A stretch of DNA of 64,000 bases from NCBI GenBank assembly GCA_012295275.1, contig CM022665.1, forward strand, positions 16,673,476 through 16,737,475, written 5' to 3'. The stretch comes from Chrysomallon squamiferum. Lineage: Eukaryota; Mollusca; Gastropoda; Neomphalida; Peltospiridae. Below the pieces are notes generated by a model, which saw nothing but the letters and a program-made list of their open reading frames with translations, was not told the DNA's origin and searched no databases. The translations under genes and the position numbers were made by a program. This document shows positions 50,836-64,000 of the stretch, piece after piece (the stretch's first letter is position 1; each line of letters opens with the position of its first letter).

Positions 50836-51243
50836 ATTGGAAATCTTCTCGTGGCTTTTGTCTTCGGCTTCCTCATCGTCAACACGTCAGCAGTCACAGA
50901 GTGCGACACGCTCTGCAACAATGACGCAGGTGCTGTTTGTTCCAACATTTTTTCCACAGTGACGATCGACAACCAAAAGGCTGATTCTGCTGCCTTGTTC
51001 TTGGTTTGTTGCCTGGGAAGCGAGAGCGCCATTCATTACAAATTCAACTACATCAAAAACAGCCTCTTTCCGGAGACAGTCATCGGAATATTCCGAAATG
51101 TTGATTCGGAATTCACAGCCAAAAGGTTTGCTGTGTTCGTGAGGAATTGTAGTAAGGGTGGGAGGAGGTTGACTTGGTCGGATTGGTATAGGTACTACGT
51201 AGGAATAATGTACTGCGAAGAGAACCCATGCCCAAGCCCATGA
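50836..51243 (+). CDS. Unrecognised secreted protein with eight cysteines (last exon)
   Basis: This exon follows a long polypyrimidine tract and tttag acceptor, with an in-frame TAG just upstream, so it is a 3' exon rather than an intact ORF. It encodes 135 residues: IGNLLVAFVFGFLIVNTSA is the core of a signal peptide, followed by about 115 residues of mature protein. Cysteines are spaced C-x3-C-x7-C-x22-CC-x45-C-x21-C-x4-C, eight in all, ending NPCPSP. The missing start may be a tiny exon: ATGAAG|gtagtc at 50367-50372 would give MK-IGNLL in phase 0, and ATGTCT|gtaata at about 49276 is another option. The exon is clearly more GC-rich than its flanks. No family was recognised, so no function is assigned. 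A minus-strand ORF overlaps it and is judged a shadow. Confidence 0.62.
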   Translation: MGNLLVAFVFGFLIVNTSAVTECDTLCNNDAGAVCSNIFSTVTIDNQKADSAALFLVCCLGSESAIHYKFNYIKNSLFPETVIGIFRNVDSEFTAKRFAVFVRNCSKGGRRLTWSDWYRYYVGIMYCEENPCPSP

Positions 51244-53035
51244 TGCATATCGGCGGGACATGATATTTCGTTTGTTTGTATTTTATGTAGGTGTGTAGCT
51301 CTGTTTTGTTTTTCGTTTTTGTTACATGAGATTTGCAATCAGAAAAGAGAGAAAGAAAGAAAGAAAAGCCATAACGTAACAGACTCACACATACTGGTGT
51401 TCTGTTTGAAATGGATTCGATCCATTACTTGTCAACATCATCATTAGTTAGTTTAAGTCATGGTGGACTATATGTCACACGGTATGTCCACAGCATGAAA
51501 CCAAATGTTTACTGAAATCTAATACATGTTTATCTTCCTTTTTTTTTTTTTTTCTTTTTTTTAGAAACAAATGCCACTTTCATAATTTCACATGCCTTCG
51601 ATATAACAATTATGTATTCTGTAATAATTTTTTATGTGATCATTTATGTAGATGAAATTTGGATTAATTATTTCAGATAATGGTGGAAGATTTTTATTTT
51701 ATTTATTTAACTTTATTTTTTAAAGAAAACAGCAAAAAGTATTTAAAAAAAAAAATATATATATATATATTATGTGAAAATAATCATTCAATTTTATTAT
51801 TTTCAATTCACTAAATTTTGTTTGTATTTTGATATTTTTTCATATTATTTTTCTTTAAAAAAAACATCAAAACAAAACAAAAACAATTAAAAAATACAAT
51901 AATAATAAAATAAAAATGATATCGCGTTATAATTATTATACTGACTTCATAATTTATTATTTTCATCACATATTTGTTGGGAAAGGTTTTATTTTTTTAT
52001 TTTCAGACACATTTTTATAATAAAAAGTTTGAAGATGTGAAATTAAAGATTTTACATTAACTTTTAAAGCAGTATTAAATATAATATTTAAAAACACCAG
52101 TATATCTCAGTTTAACCGGGACCTTATCCTAAAATCATAGAAGCACTTAAAAACAGTTTAGGTTCAGTCATGACTTACCTTGTAATATTTATCTTACAGT
52201 ATAATACATATTATGAAATATTATGTTCGTTTGCAAAAATGTTAACTGTTTCATAAACCGTATGCTTGTTTAAATAAACGTAGCTATGTCAACCAATACG
52301 ATTTTTGACGTAATCATTACGGTATTTTGGGTTCGTATTACGATATATAGCAATATGGATATACATTGATTATTTGGGTCAAGTACATACTTAATTATAA
52401 TTTGAGGCGGACTGTAACAGTTTATATGTATGGCAATACATATTAGAAAAAGTCGATAAATAAATAAACCGAAAATTAATAAAAAAATTAAAAAAAAAAA
52501 AAAAAAAAAAAAAAGAAAAAAAAAAGAAAGTAAGAAAAAAAATAATGAAAATAAGAGAGAACGAAAAGTTCACTGCCGCGTTAGAATGTATAGCATAGCT
52601 AAAAATAGTGCTGGGCGAGTTGAATACCCCAAAGAGCCGTTTTGGTTACTATCTTTTCTTCCAGAATTAACATCTCTGCAAACGTATAGGTGTATGATCG
52701 AGATTACATATTAATAATAATCTTTATCAGCTTTTCGGATAAAGCCTAGCTCTTTTTTATGTGCTTCTTTTGATATACAAACTTACATTTTCGTTTCGTA
52801 TTTTAGGATTTATTTTACAATATTTGCTCATGAAGAGATATACATTATCTTTATGTTCTTTTCATTTATATTTCAGATGTACATTTAAAAAAAAAAAAAA
52901 AAATTCAGCAATGATCATTCAGTGTAAAATATGAAAATCTTTGTTGTTTTTCGCTTTTCGTTTTTCGTAAAGTATATTTAAGCTGAAACGGCTTATTTTT
53001 CGTTGCATATTTTCTGTTCATCTCGTTAGAGTCGG

Positions 53036-53039
<4 letters not shown>

Positions 53040-53091
<52 letters not shown>
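53040..53091. repeat. (GA)n microsatellite
   Basis: About 52 bases of pure GA. Confidence 0.9.
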
Positions 53092-53096
<5 letters not shown>

Positions 53097-55284
53097 AAAT
53101 GATACTGTAAAATTTAACTATTTATTAATAAGGAATTTGGCTTATTGTAAAAAGAAAAACAACAAAGAAAAACCAGAAAAATAAATTTTTAATTTTTAAA
53201 CAAGAAAACTGCACTGAACAAATCGCCATTCCCCTGTATTGTGTTCTACAATTTATTATAGTAGAGACAAATTAAACGGGAGAAATGGTGAAAAGAAACT
53301 AACTTACATCAGTTATTGAACTTGCATTCTCAGGACTATGTCATCTTGCCCATTTTCTTTCATCAATTTTTTTTCATACATGATTTCATCTCGGTGTACA
53401 TTTGAAATTTGATTATTTGTTTCCGAATATGGAAAAAAGTAAAATATCATTATGTACTAAACTGTTGTTTTGGTTTTTTGTTAAAATTTGTTTTGGTTTT
53501 TTTAATAATGTATATTTATGGGTACAACTTGAGTCCCATTTAAAATCAAGCATTTAACATGATGCGAAACGATATTTTGTTTTGTTTGATTTTTATTTTT
53601 ATTTTCAGAATGTATCAAATCATTAAAAAGTGACTTTTTGTACTCACTTTTAAACTAAAAATTTATATATTGTACACGGCAATATTTTGTATCCTGTATT
53701 ACTATTTTAAATCTTCATAAAATTTATTTTTAATTTCATACATAAATGGTTTAATACTTAACGAAATAACAAGGGATCTTTTGTAAAATAGTTGTTTTTT
53801 GTTTTTTTCCCAGATAGATAAATAATTATACATTAGCAAAACTAAATGTGTCTTTGTACAGTTTTTTCGCCCTATATATAAACAATTATAATGGTTTACT
53901 TAATCAAGAGTATAAGCACATTATTAGTACATTACAATTTGACTAGTTTTGCTGTTTTATTATTATTATTATTATTGACAATATTCTCTTATTTTTATTT
54001 AAATTCATACGTAATGAAATTAAAATGCTTAATTTTATTACGAATATTGAATATAAATTTAGTTCACATTTAATGAAAAGGAGGAAATTATATTATGATT
54101 AGAATCGAATGCGCATGTGTCACAAAATGTGAATAATACTAATGTCGCGTATCGCGAGATGTGAATCACATATTTAAGACATTTAATTTTTTAAGTGTTA
54201 ACATTCCAAAAAAATTGTGTTAAAGTTCTTTAACCGTTTTCATATTAAGCTTTTTTTTTTTTTTTTTTTTTTTCTTACATCTGAACTTATTTGTCGATCA
54301 TATACTCATTAATCATTACATACATATTTAACTAATAGCTATATATTTATCATGTACGGCTTGCCGTTGTTTTAATGAACGGGTGTGCAACTTTGTATAT
54401 AATACGGCATTTATAATTTTTTGTTTTGTTTGTTTACAAAATTATACTTATATGATTGATTTTATATATATATCTACCACTGATACAATGCCTCTGACAT
54501 AAGCCTACAATTATATATGATCAGAACGGAAGAACGAAGCTATACGATAAACGTCACATGTAGGCGAATAACTTTCGTTTACTGATTTTAATACATTAAA
54601 TACAACTTTTATAATTCATTATTCATAATATGCGATCGATTTAAAAACAAAGTATACAATGAATGAAAGAAAATAAAAAATAAAAAGGGATTTAAAGATA
54701 TGAATTATATATACATACATATGTGTTTTACATGTGTGTTTTTTTTTATTATATTTTTTTTTATTTTGTTGTTTTGTTTTACAGAATTCACTATAAACAT
54801 TACTAATTATATTTTAATGCAGAGGCTTTGTCTGAGTGATTGCGATTTCCTTTTTTTTTCTTTCAAATAACCAAAGCTGTAGATTTTCAAATATAAGTAC
54901 GTTGAAAGTGCTGTTTGTTAAAAATAAAAATGTGTAGATACAAATGTTTTGTTTGTTTTTGATTCATTCATTTAATGAAGTCATCGTTTATGCCCTAGAA
55001 TGGCATGACAGAATTCTTCAGAAGTAATAAAAATAAATAAATACATAAAAATAAAATAGAGAATGAGGTGTTCAACTTAAAAAATGTATGTCTATATCAA
55101 AATTGTGTGCATGTCAGTCAGGAAATAACATCAAATGTGATTCCATCCACTGAAAGGAAGTAGAAATGTTTAACTTTATGTTTCAAGTCAATCAGGTATC
55201 ATACATAGTGTCAAATATCTTAAAGATGGCTAATTTTTGTATTTATTAGCAGCCCCTTTAAGAAAACAGAATTACATCCAAATT

Positions 55285-55326
55285 AACTTACGATCAATAG
55301 GTCGGAACGGAACGTGGTCGTAAGTT
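55285..55326. repeat. Inverted repeat AACTTACGA / TCGTAAGTT
   Basis: Perfect 9-bp arms separated by 24 bases that are GC-rich for this region. Confidence 0.5.
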
Positions 55327-58193
55327 GACGACTGTCTGTACTTACAACCGTTCCAGAGATGATCTGCTGTCATTTATAAATACACACACACACATATACA
55401 CAGAGATATACATTTACGTGTGTATATGTCTATATAAAAAACACATAGAAAAAACACACACAAAATAAAAATAAAATAAATAATTAATTCAAATGTTATA
55501 AGAAATATACAATAACACAGGATGAAAACAGACCTTTTTGCATATCGAAGTAAAATGTATATAGGTTATATGTTACATTTGGCTGGCAATCGACAGTGAT
55601 CGATGGTTTTTCCTTTTTAATTCAACACGTGCGAAAGCCCCAAGCAATATCTCTGTACTAAGCAGGGCTGTTGCATACTGTTGTAACACTTGACCGTTTT
55701 AATTTGCTATTCTGTCTCTTTAGGTTAGTGTGCATGTATGTCAGTGAAAGGAAGATAAAGATAATGTGAAGACAATGGTGTGAGTTTGTGTATCTTTAGT
55801 AGTGAAATAAAAACAGAACACCAGGAATCAAATAACTAGAATTACTTTATGGTTCAAAGTCATCACAAAAACTGCTCTCTTTTAAAAAAGAGTAAAATGA
55901 TTTTCTTGAAACATGTATTTAATTATTATGTATATGTAAACATTGAAAAAACGTTTTTTTTTCCCCTGGAAATGTTAAAAGGCACTCTTACTGATTATAT
56001 AATTATCAGAAAAATAGTTTGTTTAAATAAGTCTTTATGTCTAAATCAAACGGATTTAAATATGATGAACATTCAATAAGGATCCTATCTTTAATCAAAT
56101 AAAATAAATTTGATAATTAAATATTTGTCATATTTTTAGTAAAAAGAATTTGGAAATGGTTTTATGAAGAAACACTTTTTATCTGAGAAATATATCACAC
56201 TATTTTTCATTGTTCAAATAAAACAACAGTGTTAAATTGTAATATACATAGTAGATATTATATTTCATTAAACATATTAATGTATGATTATTAATTTAAT
56301 TTATCAATTCAAAAAAAAAACAAAAACAAACAAACAACAAATCACAAATTCTTTGTTATAAAACATATTTGGCATTTAATAAATAACAAATATTATAAAA
56401 TGCACACATGTTAAAAGGTATAACAAATCAATTTAATTTTCTGATACAGAAGAGCTGAATAGATAATATATTTGTTTTCTGCTATATATAAATAAATATG
56501 AGACAGTATTTAAAAAAAAAAAAAAAAATCTGATTAATTTAATAATTAGACATATATAATTTTAAATATACTTCTGAAGTTTAAAAATAAAAGGAATTAT
56601 TGGATCATGTGGTTAAAATAAAATCTAATTTTCAAAATATAGTGAACGTAAAATACAAAAACTATAATTACATAAATTTAAAAACAAAATAAAAAATTTA
56701 AAAAAAAAGTGAAAGAAATGAGAAGAAAAAATAAAAATAAAATACAAGTTTATGTAACAAAAGAAAAATATTAATAGAACTTTAATGAATATGATTATAA
56801 TAATTATTTTAAAAAAAACCTCCCAAAACCCTCCAGAAACTTGACAATTACTATATATTAAATTGCAATATAATTGGGTATATGAAATATTAAATGGAAC
56901 AATGCAAGAATCACTAAGGAACATAACGTTGACTAAAAGCTACGTATATATAAAAGAACAAAGATTTAAGAAACAAATAAATAAAAATTGAAATTAAAAT
57001 AACTTAAAATTAAATTTAAAATTAAATATTAAAACAACTTCTCTCTATTAGAAAATATTATAATTTATTTTTCCTCAAACAAGTTCTTGTTAACAAATAA
57101 ACTTTCTCTCTTTCTCTGATGACTAAATTAAAATTACTCTTTAATACATTTGAATACATAAAGGGATGTTTAATTTCTGTTGTTACTTAGGAAGATATTT
57201 TTTATTTTGATTCAGGACATTGACATATGTCCAAAATTAGTTGGATTAAAAAATATAAAATAAAAAACACAAAATAAATAAATATTAATAAAAATTCTAA
57301 AATAAAAACTCGTTTTGGAATTTCTTATTTTAACAACCCACAAAATGCTTCTTTTAAAAATATTGAAGGTATTCGAGAAATGGAAAGAATAAATAACAAA
57401 TTAATAACTAAATTCATTTGAGCAAAAAGGAAAAGATTGAAAAAAAATATGCAGAAAATTTCATTTAACAATTTCTGAATGACAAAAAGTGAAGTCAACA
57501 TATAAAACAATTAAACTTATAATTTAATGAATGAAATGTATCAAAAGATCTACTTGGATATGTTACAAATTGTTAAATTGTAATAATTTAAAATGCCATA
57601 ACTTCATTTAAAGTTACTGTAAAACAAGGGAGTGAGGCATCATTGAAATTTTTTGAGCAAGTCACTCTCCGAAGTCTCAAAACTTTATGCATCCTTTATG
57701 AAAGGAAAAAGCATGTCTTTTATCTCTATTTTGTTTTAAATTCTTTTTAATTTCTTTCATTCTGGTCACATGTTTCAAAGACACGAAAGCTAAAATCATG
57801 TCCTCTACAGCATACACAGTATACATGGAATGTTTTAAGTGAAGAGAAAATATTAATAACATTGAATACTATTTAAAAGTGAACAGTAGATATATAAAAT
57901 GGAATTCCAATTATGTAATTATAATACAATAACTAAATTACATTTGAAAGTGGATGGTAAAAAAATAAATCTTGAGTAAATACAATAAACAACAATAAAC
58001 AAAATTAAAAAACAAATTGTAAGAAATCAGACTGAACAAATTAATTTATTTTTTATATGTTTTATAATACATTGCTAAACTTGTTATTAATAAATAAAAA
58101 ATTAGAGATATTATGATATCAAATTATTATGTTACATTTAAAATGGACTTATCTAGAACTGTTTTGCATCACACATTGTAAACATAACTAAAT

Positions 58194-58196
<3 letters not shown>

Positions 58197-58270
<74 letters not shown>
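58197..58270. repeat. (TA)n microsatellite
   Basis: About 74 bases of pure TA, the longest TA run in the window. Confidence 0.95.
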
Positions 58271-58274
<4 letters not shown>

Positions 58275-58908
58275 ACACATCTAATTAAAAAAAAAATTAT
58301 TTATACTAAGAAATAATAATATTAATATATGGCCAGTAAATAAGTTTTGATTTCTTAGAACTTGAATAACTGGAGTATTAATAAAATTAAAAAAACTTAA
58401 ACAAAAACATCAGAATATCATTACTACCATTAGAATTTCAATATAAATTTCAATTCAAAATGTTTTAAAATGTTAAATGAGTTTTGATTTTGAATAAAAT
58501 AATAATAGAAATGAATAATCAATGGATAAAATTAAGATTTTTAAATATGTCTAGATTATAATATTAAATGTTTTTATTCTTTTGATTATTACCATTTAGA
58601 GAGGTAAGCTGTGTTTGCTCAGTGCTGTTTGATAAGAAATATTTCATTGTTATAAAGAATCAATGAAAATAAATTTAATTTGATAACAATCTTTTGTGTT
58701 AATTGTTGGGAAAAGATGATGACTTTTTTCTTTTCATACATTTCAGTAATATCCTGAAAAGAAACATTTTTAAATAATAGTAAAAAAAACACAAACAAAT
58801 ATATATATATATAATCGTAATAAAAGTGTTATATGATTCAAAATATTTATGCAGTTTATCACAGCTGTTTAATTTTTTATGACTTCTCTAAAATAAATTT
58901 AAAAAAAA

Positions 58909-59189
58909 CTAAGTTGCTAAGAGTGATCTCCCACTCTCTCCTCTTCCATTTGCTTCTGGTGTATCAGGAAGAAAACGCTTCTTGAATTCCTCATCAGAGA
59001 GTGATAATGGAGGGGGTGTTTTGTCCAGGTCATCACAGGATTGGGTGTATGGGGATGTGTTCCTGCTTAGAGGCCGGTCCATGACAGGAGGACTCTCAAT
59101 AATGCGGACATGGTTTTTCTTCTTTGGTATGGAGTTTGGAGTGGAAGACCTAAGTATTGATGGTTTCTCAATATTTTTCACTGGACTCT
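58909..59189 (-). CDS. Coiled-coil protein, last exon (Ser/Pro tail)
   Basis: It follows a ttacag acceptor set in a TTA repeat, and starts SPVKNIEKPS in phase 0. High-complexity, GC-richer sequence in AT-rich surroundings supports coding. Confidence 0.65.
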
Positions 59190-59195
59190 GTAATA

Positions 59196-59244
<49 letters not shown>

Positions 59245-62200
59245 CATGCTCAAAGCTTGTAAATATAATAAAATTGGAAATAAAACTGATATGATGAAAA
59301 CATTTAATATCCATATGAAAATTAGATCAAATTGAAGATAGCTTGCATTTTAAAACTCTCTTTATTAATCGAAAAAACTAAGTGAAAACAAGAAGAATGA
59401 AAAAACAAACAACCATCAATACTTCCCACCTATAACAACATTCAGCTTCCTACATTACGGTACCATGAACCATCGATCACCCACTTAGATAGGCCTTTCA
59501 GTGGACAATAGCTGTGAGTGTTTGTACATATTTCATCATTAGTTTCAATTACTCAGGAATGGGATTAATAGTTTCTGTCAGTATGTACTTGATTGTGTGA
59601 ATTTATTTAAAAAAAAAAAATAATAATTTATAACTAAAGTCATACTTTGTTAGCCCAAGGCCTTTGATGCCCTGTAAACTGTTGGTATTTTTTTGTTTGT
59701 GTGTTTTGTTTTAATAAACTTGTTTTTCAGCAGTTTTAAAATACACAGTATACTTTGCTTACATTATTTTCACCTAGGTTATATTTGCTTTACAGTACTT
59801 TTCTAGAGTAAATATCAGTTCTGTGAATGTCATTACATCCAGTGAAAATCAGCCAGGTCATTTACATTATAATAAAATGAAACAAAATAAATAAATCTTT
59901 TCTTTATAATATATTTAAAATAAATAAAATACATAAAAGTTCTTTACACATTAACACTAAAATATTCTTTAAATTATTTAATGCCTTAATAAGAATTATA
60001 TTCTTCCATGTGCTGTTTATGCTAATTGTTAAGGTTTTTGCCATCAGAGGTATTCTTAAGGGCTAATCATAAGGTAGATAATGTAACTTTATTAATTATA
60101 AAAAATTATCAAAATGTGTTTTTAGAGGTTTTTTTACTGTTTAGTGTTAGTTATATTCTCTCATGATTTATTTACCCTAGTTTTACAGTGTTTGTTGTCA
60201 TTTTAAGGCATTAAATCTGGTTTATGTCAAAACTGGGTTACATTATATGTTTTGGAACCAATTAATGGCGTATGGCAGGGTATAACAATATATTATACAT
60301 AAAATTATATCAATAATAAAGTTTAATAAAATAATCATTAATACTGGCTTCCAGGGGTCACAAGTGCTGACATTCTGACCTAGTTATTTGACAAATCTTC
60401 AACACATACATTTTAACTTTATTTTTGTACTTTTGTACCAAAAAAATAAAATAAGGATAAATTCAAAATCCATGACCAGCCCCTAGGGCTTTCAAACTCC
60501 TTTATGCCTACTTGAATTAATTATTTCTATTTGATATGTTATGAATCTATGCTGAAGTAAATATTATAAACACATTTAGACTAATAAAAGAATTAGGTCA
60601 AACTAACCCAATTTTCAACCCTTTGGCATTTTGAAAACCATAAACAGTATTTATGTTTAAATAAACTAATTATTTGTAGTTGATATATTTCAAAGATATG
60701 ACAGCAGCTTGTACTGCAAATAGTTAAAATATTTTTTGACATATATGTCTAATAAAGAATTAGATCTGTTTAACCCATTTTCACCCCTTGGGCATTGGTA
60801 AGCACAACAACTAATTATTGGAATTGATGTATTTTAAAGAAATATATTTACACTAATACCTTTTTGATAAATATGAATTTGGTAAAATTTCATCCCCAGG
60901 TCATAGCATAACAGTTTTAAAATTTCTTGATTTTGGGGAAGTCCCCCCCACCACTGTTATCCTTTTAATCAATACACTATGAACACAAAATAAATCAAAC
61001 AACAAAAATACACTTTTAATATATTTGTCATGATACAATAAAATATGTTAAATTAAAAAATTAAATAAATAAATAAATTAAAAAATTTAAAAATTTAAAA
61101 ATAATTAAATAAATAAATAAATAAAAATTAAAAAAACTATAATTAAAAATAAATTAAGAAGGTTAAACCAATGTAATTTTTTTGCATGAATGTGGTAAAA
61201 TAATTCATAACATGAAAATAAAAATTAAACCAAATGTAATAAATGACAATGACAAGAAGATGAAACTAATATAAGAGTTTTATAATATGACAGTATATAG
61301 TATTTCAAAAAACATCATGTTTGGTAACCGGTATTTTTACATATAAAATATATCCAGATTATTTCAGTTTATTTATCTTATATTTTACTATGTTTTATTT
61401 TAAGGCTAAAATAACATCCTTATTTAATTTATTAAAAATTTACTTTTATTATATTGATATATTCAGTTTAGTTTAGTTTTCTAAATGTTATTCTCTTTTA
61501 CTGTGTACCAAAATGCTGAAATATAACAATATATAAAGTAATTTTCTTTATTTTATATAGATGTTATTTATATTTTTTATTATTATTTTTTTTAATATTT
61601 GATTTTGGATCTAACGATTAATATACACAAATATTCATTCAGAAAGTAAACACATCCATATGTTGTAATAAACAAAAATATTTATTCTTTCTTTCAAAAT
61701 TTCTTAGCAGCACTTTTATTTTTCAAAAAACAATTTTAATTATTAGCCCAAATAACAGATCACTCCTACCAATTAGCTAAAAATTTCATAGAAATAATGT
61801 TTAGTGTATCAGTACACAAGAACTGGCTAGAAGCAGAACAGCATTAGAACACATTAATATGGGTCGATATTGTGACCAATTGTATCCCAGGCAAGCAGCT
61901 GTTACAGAATCAGATACATACTTTGTAAAAAGACAATCCTGTTGACTGGAGATCAGACTGTAGAGATTTCATAGTTTCTTGCAGTCTATAAGACAAATTA
62001 AAAAAATTAATAAAAAAATTATAAAAAATTAAAATCAGTTTTATCAGTTAGTCTTTGATTTTCATTAAATTAAATTATCAAGCTACTGTTTTTTACAGCA
62101 GTAAAACCAGTCCTCTACTGTTTCCATACTAAAAATACATCTATAAATTTATTCAAAAGAAGAAATATTCCAAAATTAGTAAAAATTGTTAATGTTTATT

Positions 62201-63024
62201 TCAAGAACAATGGAGATGACCAGATAGCTTTTATGATAATTTATAGCTATTATGACACTGACCGTGAAGTATCTCCCATTAAAAAGAGGGATGATACCAA
62301 CCATACTTAATTACTCAATTCTTTAGTATGTGGGTGGAAGTTAGAAAGTTGAAAGATGAAATAAAAACTAGCCCAGTAATAAATGTCAGAGTGAACTTCA
62401 ATAACTGTGTCAATTAACCAGCTGATTAATCTTCAATGAATTTAATCAGATAATCTGTTTAACCTCAGCCTGAAGACAAAATATGAAGTGGTCAGTTAGA
62501 TCAATGGGAAAAAGGAGCAATCCAAAAAGGTCACAGCATATCTTAAATTAATGTCTCAATCAGATAATGGAAATTTGTTAAACTTCTGATTACAACTGAG
62601 AAGTCTTTTGTAAGAAGAAATAAATAAATAATATATATACATATATATATATAGATAAAAAAAATTGTACAGAAAAAAATAAAAATAAAATAAAGGTAAA
62701 CATAAATTCAGATCCTTTAAGTGAAAATTTGTTAAACTACTGATGACAGTTGTAAGAAAAAAAAATCATACATTAATTATTTTTTTGGAATAATAATGAT
62801 GATAAAAAATAAAAATAAAGGATGAACACAGATTTTGATCTTTTACATGATCATGAAGGATAAAAAAAATAAATCTTTATTTTTAAAATTCAGTGCTAAA
62901 CTCGTGGTAACCATTTTTAACAAAATAATTATGTAAATAAATAAAATCATTAAAATAATAATTAAAAACTTGTACATTACCTTTTATATCTTTGTTCAAT
63001 TAAATCTCTTTCCTTTTGAGAATC
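58909..63024 (-). CDS. C-terminal exons of an unidentified coiled-coil protein
   Basis: Three exons join in phase: 62981-63024 (DSQKERDLIEQRYKR), 61922-61985 (LQETMKSLQSDLQSTG) and 58909-59189. The first two form a charged heptad-like helix, the end of a coiled coil. The last exon encodes about 92 residues of low-order tail rich in Ser and Pro with many SP/TP sites (SSTPNS, IESPPV, NTSPYT, KTPPPL), then SDEEFKKRFLPDTPE and a stop. Such tails suit a phosphoregulated cytoskeletal or centrosomal protein, but the family was not recognised. The 5' exons lie beyond the right edge. Introns are 2.7 kb and 1.0 kb of AT-rich sequence with no gene seen. Confidence 0.6.
59191..59241. repeat. (AAT)n microsatellite at a splice acceptor
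   Basis: On the gene strand this is a (TTA)n run ending in ttacag, standing where the polypyrimidine tract should be. Confidence 0.9.
61922..61985 (-). CDS. Coiled-coil protein, internal exon (64 nt)
   Basis: Flanked by cttatag and gtatgt. Phase 2 in, phase 0 out, matching both neighbours. Confidence 0.58.
62981..63024 (-). CDS. Coiled-coil protein, internal exon (44 nt)
   Basis: Flanked by tttttatag and gtaatg. Phase 0 in (assumed), phase 2 out. Confidence 0.5.
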
Positions 63025-64000
63025 CTATAAAAAATATCAAAACTTTACCTTTTACATTAGATATATTATAAAACAAAATGAAACCAATGAAACAAAATAT
63101 AACAAAGTAAATTGTTATATAAGAATTTAAATTGGAAGCAAAATTTACAATTCTTTAAAACAATCCATTAAATAAGAATATTATTTTAGCCAAAAAATTA
63201 AATTAAATTAAATTAAAATTAGAAAACATATTTTTAAATAAATAAAATGAATCAAATTAAAAATCTACTTTTCTTTATGAATGTTCATAAAATATTAATA
63301 GAATTAGAACATAAAACATAACTCTACAAAAGATGTACATATTAAAAATCAAATGAAAGTGTAATTTGTTATATGAAAAGACATTAAAATATGAAGTTCA
63401 ATTGTATGTAAATTCAAAAATTTAAAGAATTTAATGAATTAAAGAAAAATATATAAGAACAAAATTTCAATAACAGCTGCTTTAAATTTTGAATTACTAA
63501 TAAATAATAACAAAATTAATAAATAAATAAAAATAATATAATAACAAAATTCAAATAGCCATCAAATATAAAAAAACAAAAACTAAAAAACAACAACAAA
63601 CAACTGCAACTAATAAAAATAATAAAAATAAAAAATAAAAATAATAACATAAAATTAAAAAGTCAAAATCAAAATGAATTATTTTTAAAATATTAATAAT
63701 ATCCTAATCATAAAAACAAAAACAATAATAGGTACAACAACAACCCCCCAAAAATAAAAACAACAACAAACAACAACAAAAAATCCCCAACTACAACAAA
63801 AAAATAACAACATTTTTTTCCCCCTTAACCACAACTGTATTTTGAATTGTTTTACTACAATGTTATCAGACAATATCAATCACTCAGCTAGACAAATTAT
63901 ATGTAGCTGGACATACAGAAAGAAGGATTAGGTGAAAGTATACATATATGTTATTTTATTTATTTATTTTTCAAATAAAACATATTTAGATCTGCTTTTA

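Larger units (their letters stand above)
51244..58908. other. AT-rich gap without a recognisable gene
   Basis: It contains poly-A/T runs, (GA)n at about 53040-53091, (TA)n at 58197-58270 and many short low-complexity ORFs. Nothing coding could be supported. Confidence 0.65.

Noticed and set aside
50887-51261. Minus-strand 124-codon ORF with a leader-like start
   Set aside because: It overlaps the plus-strand exon, which has a strong acceptor and a better signal peptide and cysteine pattern.

Overview
This is animal nuclear DNA from a lophotrochozoan, most likely a mollusc. Its genes are split by AT-rich GT-AG introns, it carries dense microsatellites and minisatellites, it has no prokaryotic gene organisation, and a tiny three-exon gene encodes a secreted EGF-type ligand of the style known from pond snails. 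The mollusc call is an inference from gene style; no species-diagnostic sequence was found. Six protein-coding loci can be supported. Their exon structures were rebuilt by hand from in-phase GT-AG junctions.

Left third, minus strand (208-17009): 24 exons of a cation-independent mannose-6-phosphate receptor (IGF2R type). They give a signal peptide, nine complete MRH repeats and most of a tenth (1499 codons). The rest of the receptor lies beyond the left edge. Domains 3, 5, 8 and 9 keep the Gln/Arg/Glu/Tyr set needed for mannose recognition. A mariner-type MITE sits in intron 7, and an MiT/TFE-type E-box lies 51 bases upstream of the start codon.

Middle, plus strand (21225-23395): a two-coding-exon cholinesterase-like esterase with an intact Ser-Glu-His triad, a conserved choline-site Trp and a C-terminal tail resembling a GPI signal. 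Between it and the receptor lie a possible shared promoter region and a 25-nt minisatellite.

Middle, minus strand (25659-33462): two genes in tandem. FAAP100, the Fanconi anaemia core-complex subunit, has seven exons and 828 residues and looks intact. About 740 bases downstream of its stop codon begins a 73-residue secreted EGF-like ligand with its own TATA box and polyadenylation signal.

Right half: about 16 kb (33.5-49.1 kb) without a recognisable gene, holding long GA/CT, CA and AAT arrays, an 18-nt minisatellite that mimics a hexapeptide ORF, and a GC-richer patch with palindromes and a full CRE. Then comes the last exon (50836-51243, plus) of an unrecognised secreted protein with eight cysteines, followed by a second AT-rich gap. 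At the right edge are the last three exons (58909-63024, minus) of a coiled-coil protein that could not be named.

No rRNA gene, confident tRNA, CRISPR array, reverse transcriptase or transposase ORF was seen. The loci are functionally unrelated to one another: lysosomal sorting, esterase, DNA repair, growth factor and an unknown secreted protein.
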